Source: Lathyrus oleraceus (lineage: Eukaryota; Streptophyta; Magnoliopsida; Fabales; Fabaceae). Taken from it: DNA of 64,000 bases. The position numbers and the translations under genes were made by a program. The first letter of the stretch is position 1; each line of letters opens with the position of its first letter. The stretch spans positions 356,702,900 to 356,766,899 of the forward strand of contig NC_066579.1 of assembly GCF_024323335.1 (NCBI RefSeq). The letters run 5' to 3'. Below, in pieces: positions 61,116 to 64,000 of this stretch. Under the pieces are notes generated by a model. That model was not told the DNA's origin. It saw only the letters and a list, made by a program, of their open reading frames with translations, and did no database searches.

Positions 61116-62885
61116 TTATCTTTCAATGTTGCTCAATTTCTTGAACTCTTGCATCCTTTCCATAAAATGGTTCAGCCAAGTCTCGGCTTTTGTTTTTGAA
61201 TGAACGGCCCACTTTGGTGATATAAGTGGTATAGGGCATCCCGGTTTCAAGTAAACTTGAACAAAATGTCGTGATTTTGAAAGTTATCCAATACACATAA
61301 TATGATCATTTGGATTTTGAGATGGGACGGTATGTAGTGGGAAAAATGTTTCTGAAAAAATATATCATGTCAGATCAACACACACTCTATCATACGCATA
61401 TGTTATGAGCACGGTATTAAATATGTTGAACAAGTAGTTTTAGATCAACACACACTCTTGTATTGTGTCAGATCAACATACACTATCTTGTATTAATTCA
61501 CATTCAGACAAAATAGATACATTTGAGTTATCGTCTTTCATGACACCGCCATCATCAAACCTAAGCCTCTTCCAATGAGTACAAACCTTGTCCATTCTTA
61601 TTGGGCTACCAAGTTTCACCTTTTTTGCAATAACACAAGCACATGGGATACCATGTGTTTTCACAATTGTGTGTTCATACTTTACGCTATCGGAGCCTAC
61701 ATTATCGGCTCGTTTAGCCTCATGAAAAATATAATTCAAATCCCCTCTAGATATGTCTTTAACAAACTCAGAATAAAGATTGTTGTTTTTAAATCTGTGT
61801 TCTAAAACTGTGATATTCCGACCAAATGATGTATGTATCTCATTATGTTGGTTCTGAATCATTTGGCTCACGGAGTCCAAATCTCTACACAAATCGCCCT
61901 TAATATTTCCCAACCAATTCTTCAATATTTTCCGACACACCACTAAGACCCAAGTAACATTCTTCTCTTTCTTGCTCTCTGCAAACCCAACATAATAGGT
62001 CTTCTCAGTTGATGTAACACCAACCATCTCCAATAATGGAAGTTTATACTTATTGGTCTTGTACGTTGAATCAAGTGTGAGCATAATAGGAAACATGTTA
62101 AACAACTTTATAGAATCAGGATGAGACCAAAATATATCTCTAATGGTAACTCCATCCTCGCATGTTCGGTACCTAGACACATAATTGTCATCATCCAACA
62201 GTTTCAAGAATTGTTACATTTCAGTTTTATCCCCCTTAAGTGACTTATTAGTTTGGTACCGAATATTATACACTTACTTGATATTTGAGATATTTTCGGG
62301 TCTTTTACGTGTCAAAGTTGATAGTATATTTTTCTATTGAACTAAACTCAAAGTCATGTCAGCAACGCATTCCTTCTCTTCTGGCATGAGTCGACACGCA
62401 ATTGGATGGTTGGCTAACTTTTCACATGTATCATGGTTATGCAAACCACATATGACATTAAATCTCCAGTTATTGTTTGCCAACATATAACCATGCACCT
62501 TAAAGGAACACTCACATTTTCTTGAACAGGTGTCATCTCGTTTAAATTTCTGGAGTGGAGTTCTATATTTCCCGCTTCTTTCGCACGTATTGTCACAAAA
62601 TCACATCTTCTATCCGAACCATTATAGGGCCTTTCGATAACCATACTGACTCCCTAGTTTGGAGGCCTCCATACGAATCCATTAAAGCATTTGATCATGA
62701 CATTCAAACTCTTTCTCATTTTTAAATTGGTTACCAATATCTACCGCCTTCACAACAACATCTTGAACATTCGGAGACATAACTTGTTGGGGAAAACATT
62801 GGTGTGCATCATATCTAATGAAAACAATTACCATAAAACAGTAATTAAGTGCTACTTCTGTAAACAGAGCTGAAAATGAACACAA
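61116..62885 (-). pseudogene. Mutator-like transposase with FAR1-type zinc finger (broken)
   Basis: The gene would cut and paste the element. From 62885 downward the following can be seen: an N-terminal part (62885-62682), a FAR1/WRKY-GCM1-type DNA-binding zinc finger near 62535-62430 (CXKCXC, then HNH, readable only after a frameshift near 62535), the MULE catalytic domain (LTLDSTYKTNKYKLPLLE, about 62085, with the first Asp), a SWIM zinc finger (HGIPCACVIA then VCTH, about 61650-61590) and a C-terminal tail with VYLKPGCPIPL near 61230, ending at TAA 61116. Stops occur at 62682, 62414, several between 62413 and 62208, and at 61473, besides frameshifts. The longest open piece (62207-61473) covers the catalytic and SWIM domains. 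It is not functional. Confidence 0.85.
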
Positions 62886-63178
62886 ACTGATACCAAAAAT
62901 GCATTTCCAGAAAAGTTCATACTCGTTTCAGTGATACATTTCCAAAAAAAATGCTAGTTTTTTCAGACAGAAACAAGATTAATGTGTGCAATGAGGCTTG
63001 AAATAAATTATCTTTACTTGGAATTCCAACTTCTTTTACTCCTTTTGATGTGATAAACCACAAGATTGGAGATTTGGAGTGAAAATAGGGATTGAAAATG
63101 GAAGGTCTTTAGTGAGGGTTTGTAATGAAAGACAAGAATGGTTGTGTGATCATGCAGGCCCTTTATATCAAATTATTC

Positions 63179-63409
63179 CGGAGAAGCATCTCCGAAAAAA
63201 ACTGACATACAAAGATGATAGTAATTTTCAAAATCCCGCCCCAAACTTCCAAAGATTCATCTCTAGAATTTCCACTAGCCCGATCAACTATGAATATATT
63301 TCTAAAATTTCCGGAGATGCATCTCTGGTATTAAAAAATAATTTATAGGGTGTCAATCATAATGGCCTATGTTAAGTGTGTATTGGATGCGCCCGGAGAT
63401 GCATCTCCG
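63179..63409. repeat. Palindromic 16-mers, right side of the Mutator-like element
   Basis: CGGAGATG-CATCTCCG (63394-63409) is a perfect palindrome. 63179-63194 and 63312-63327 are one-step variants. They lie in and next to the terminal inverted repeat and could be transposase-binding sites. Confidence 0.75.
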
Positions 63410-63639
63410 AAAATTGTGGGACATTTTAGTATATTCATGTGATGTCTAAGAAACATATATAATGCATTAAGAAACCCCTTGTATGTTTATAAGATATATG
63501 AGAATTTTCAAAACAATTTAAGTGTTGACTGGATTTTAACGCTAGTTTGTAGCATTTTTTATGCAAATTTGACAAAATTTTATGTTTGTTTGTAGAACTT
63601 TTTATGGAGTTTTTTTTGTTAATTTGACATTTTGGTATT

Positions 63640-63922
63640 CTCTTTGCCCGAAAATAATTGTCACATCTTATAAAATTATTTGTTTCAAAATAAGTATCGT
63701 ATTTTAGTTTCCAATGCAATTTTAATGTTTATCTTCCAATTATGGCATCTAATTAATACTCTCAATTTATTATTCTACTTTCATTCTGCATTTATGATAA
63801 TTCAAATGCACTAATAGTAAACAAGGATAGTTTGGTAAAAATATTATTCTCGTTTTTATTTATTACATTTTTTAATCTGTGCAAAATGATCAACTATGAC
63901 AATTATTTTGAGACAGGGGGAG
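63640..63922. mobile_element. Stowaway-like MITE
   Basis: This element of about 283 bp lies between TA dinucleotides (63638-63639 and 63923-63924). Its imperfect inverted ends of about 28 bp carry AAAATAATTGTCA and, on the right, the CTCCCCCTGT-like end typical of plant Stowaway elements (Tc1/mariner). It is non-coding. The flanks on both sides share TAGTTTGTAG sequence. Confidence 0.7.
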
Positions 63923-64000
63923 TACTAGTTTGTAGTTTTTTTGTACTTTTGTTTTTGCTTCATTTTGATGCTAGTTGAGAGCATTTTAATGCTAATCTTT
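63923..64000. other. Flank after the last MITE
   Basis: These 78 bp of T-rich sequence resemble 63540-63600 (TAGTTTGTAG and GCTAGTTTGTAGC motifs), so it is probably the continuation of the DNA the MITE inserted into. No gene is seen. Confidence 0.4.

Larger units (their letters stand above)
60010..63481 (-). mobile_element. Mutator-like DNA transposon (degraded)
   Basis: This 3472-bp element is flanked by perfect 9-bp duplications TATGTTTAT (60001-60009 and 63482-63490). Terminal inverted repeats of about 115 bp (60010 to about 60124, and about 63362-63481) share TTTCTTAATGCAT and GCATCCAATACACAC blocks. It encodes, on the minus strand, a FAR1/MULE-type transposase (broken) and a second small ORF. 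Palindromic 16-mers are repeated inside both ends. Confidence 0.88.

Noticed and set aside
63079..63348. 89-codon frame on the plus strand in the Mutator-like element
   Set aside because: It runs through subterminal palindromes near the inverted repeat, opposite to the transposase, and looks non-coding.

Overview
The window looks like intergenic DNA from a large plant genome. It is made almost entirely of transposable elements, with no host gene, rRNA or tRNA that I can recognise. The dominant elements are Ogre-type Ty3/gypsy retrotransposons (Tat lineage): about 22 kb without insertions, about 4.7 kb LTRs, a primer-binding site matching tRNA-Arg, an extra ORF upstream of gag, a second RNase H domain and a putative intron between protease and reverse transcriptase. 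Ogres reach such density mainly in legumes of the tribe Fabeae (pea, vetches, lentil, Lathyrus), so I infer a Fabeae legume. The species cannot be told from this window.

Layout. 1-8588 holds broken Ogre debris: an LTR end with its PBS (1-471), a 5'-truncated LTR (about 480-3113), an inverted LTR (3114-7701), and the 3' end of an older Ogre (7702-8588, called Ogre A). 8589-47748 is one main Ogre (Ogre C), inserted into the 3' UTR of Ogre A in the same orientation. Ogre A resumes at 47749 and ends with its 3' LTR at 50621-55383. Ogre C carries two nested insertions, each with a perfect 5-bp target duplication. One is a minus-strand Ty1/copia element (21840-30196, duplication ATATA) inside pol. 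The other is a complete Tekay-like chromovirus (36548-45151, duplication GCGAA) inside the 3' LTR. Without these, Ogre C is about 22.19 kb with LTRs of 4713 and about 4709 bp. Ogre A itself abuts an inverted Ogre leader (55384 to about 55900).

55900-64000 holds a decayed copia pol fragment (56020-57226), a long-TIR MITE with a 9-bp duplication (57755-58068), AT-rich DNA, a degraded Mutator-like element on the minus strand with a perfect 9-bp duplication (60010-63481), and a Stowaway-like MITE (63640-63922).

Function. Only the chromovirus has an uninterrupted gag-pol (1476 codons) and nearly identical LTRs, so it is the youngest insertion and the only one that looks competent. Ogre C, the nested copia, the copia fragment and the Mutator-like element all carry stops or frameshifts. 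The most unusual signals are in non-coding parts: three consecutive stem-loops just after the Ogre integrase stop codon, and a long palindrome in the Ogre LTR. Both keep their pairing between divergent copies through paired base changes. Palindromic 16-mers inside the Mutator-like element vary in the same symmetric way.
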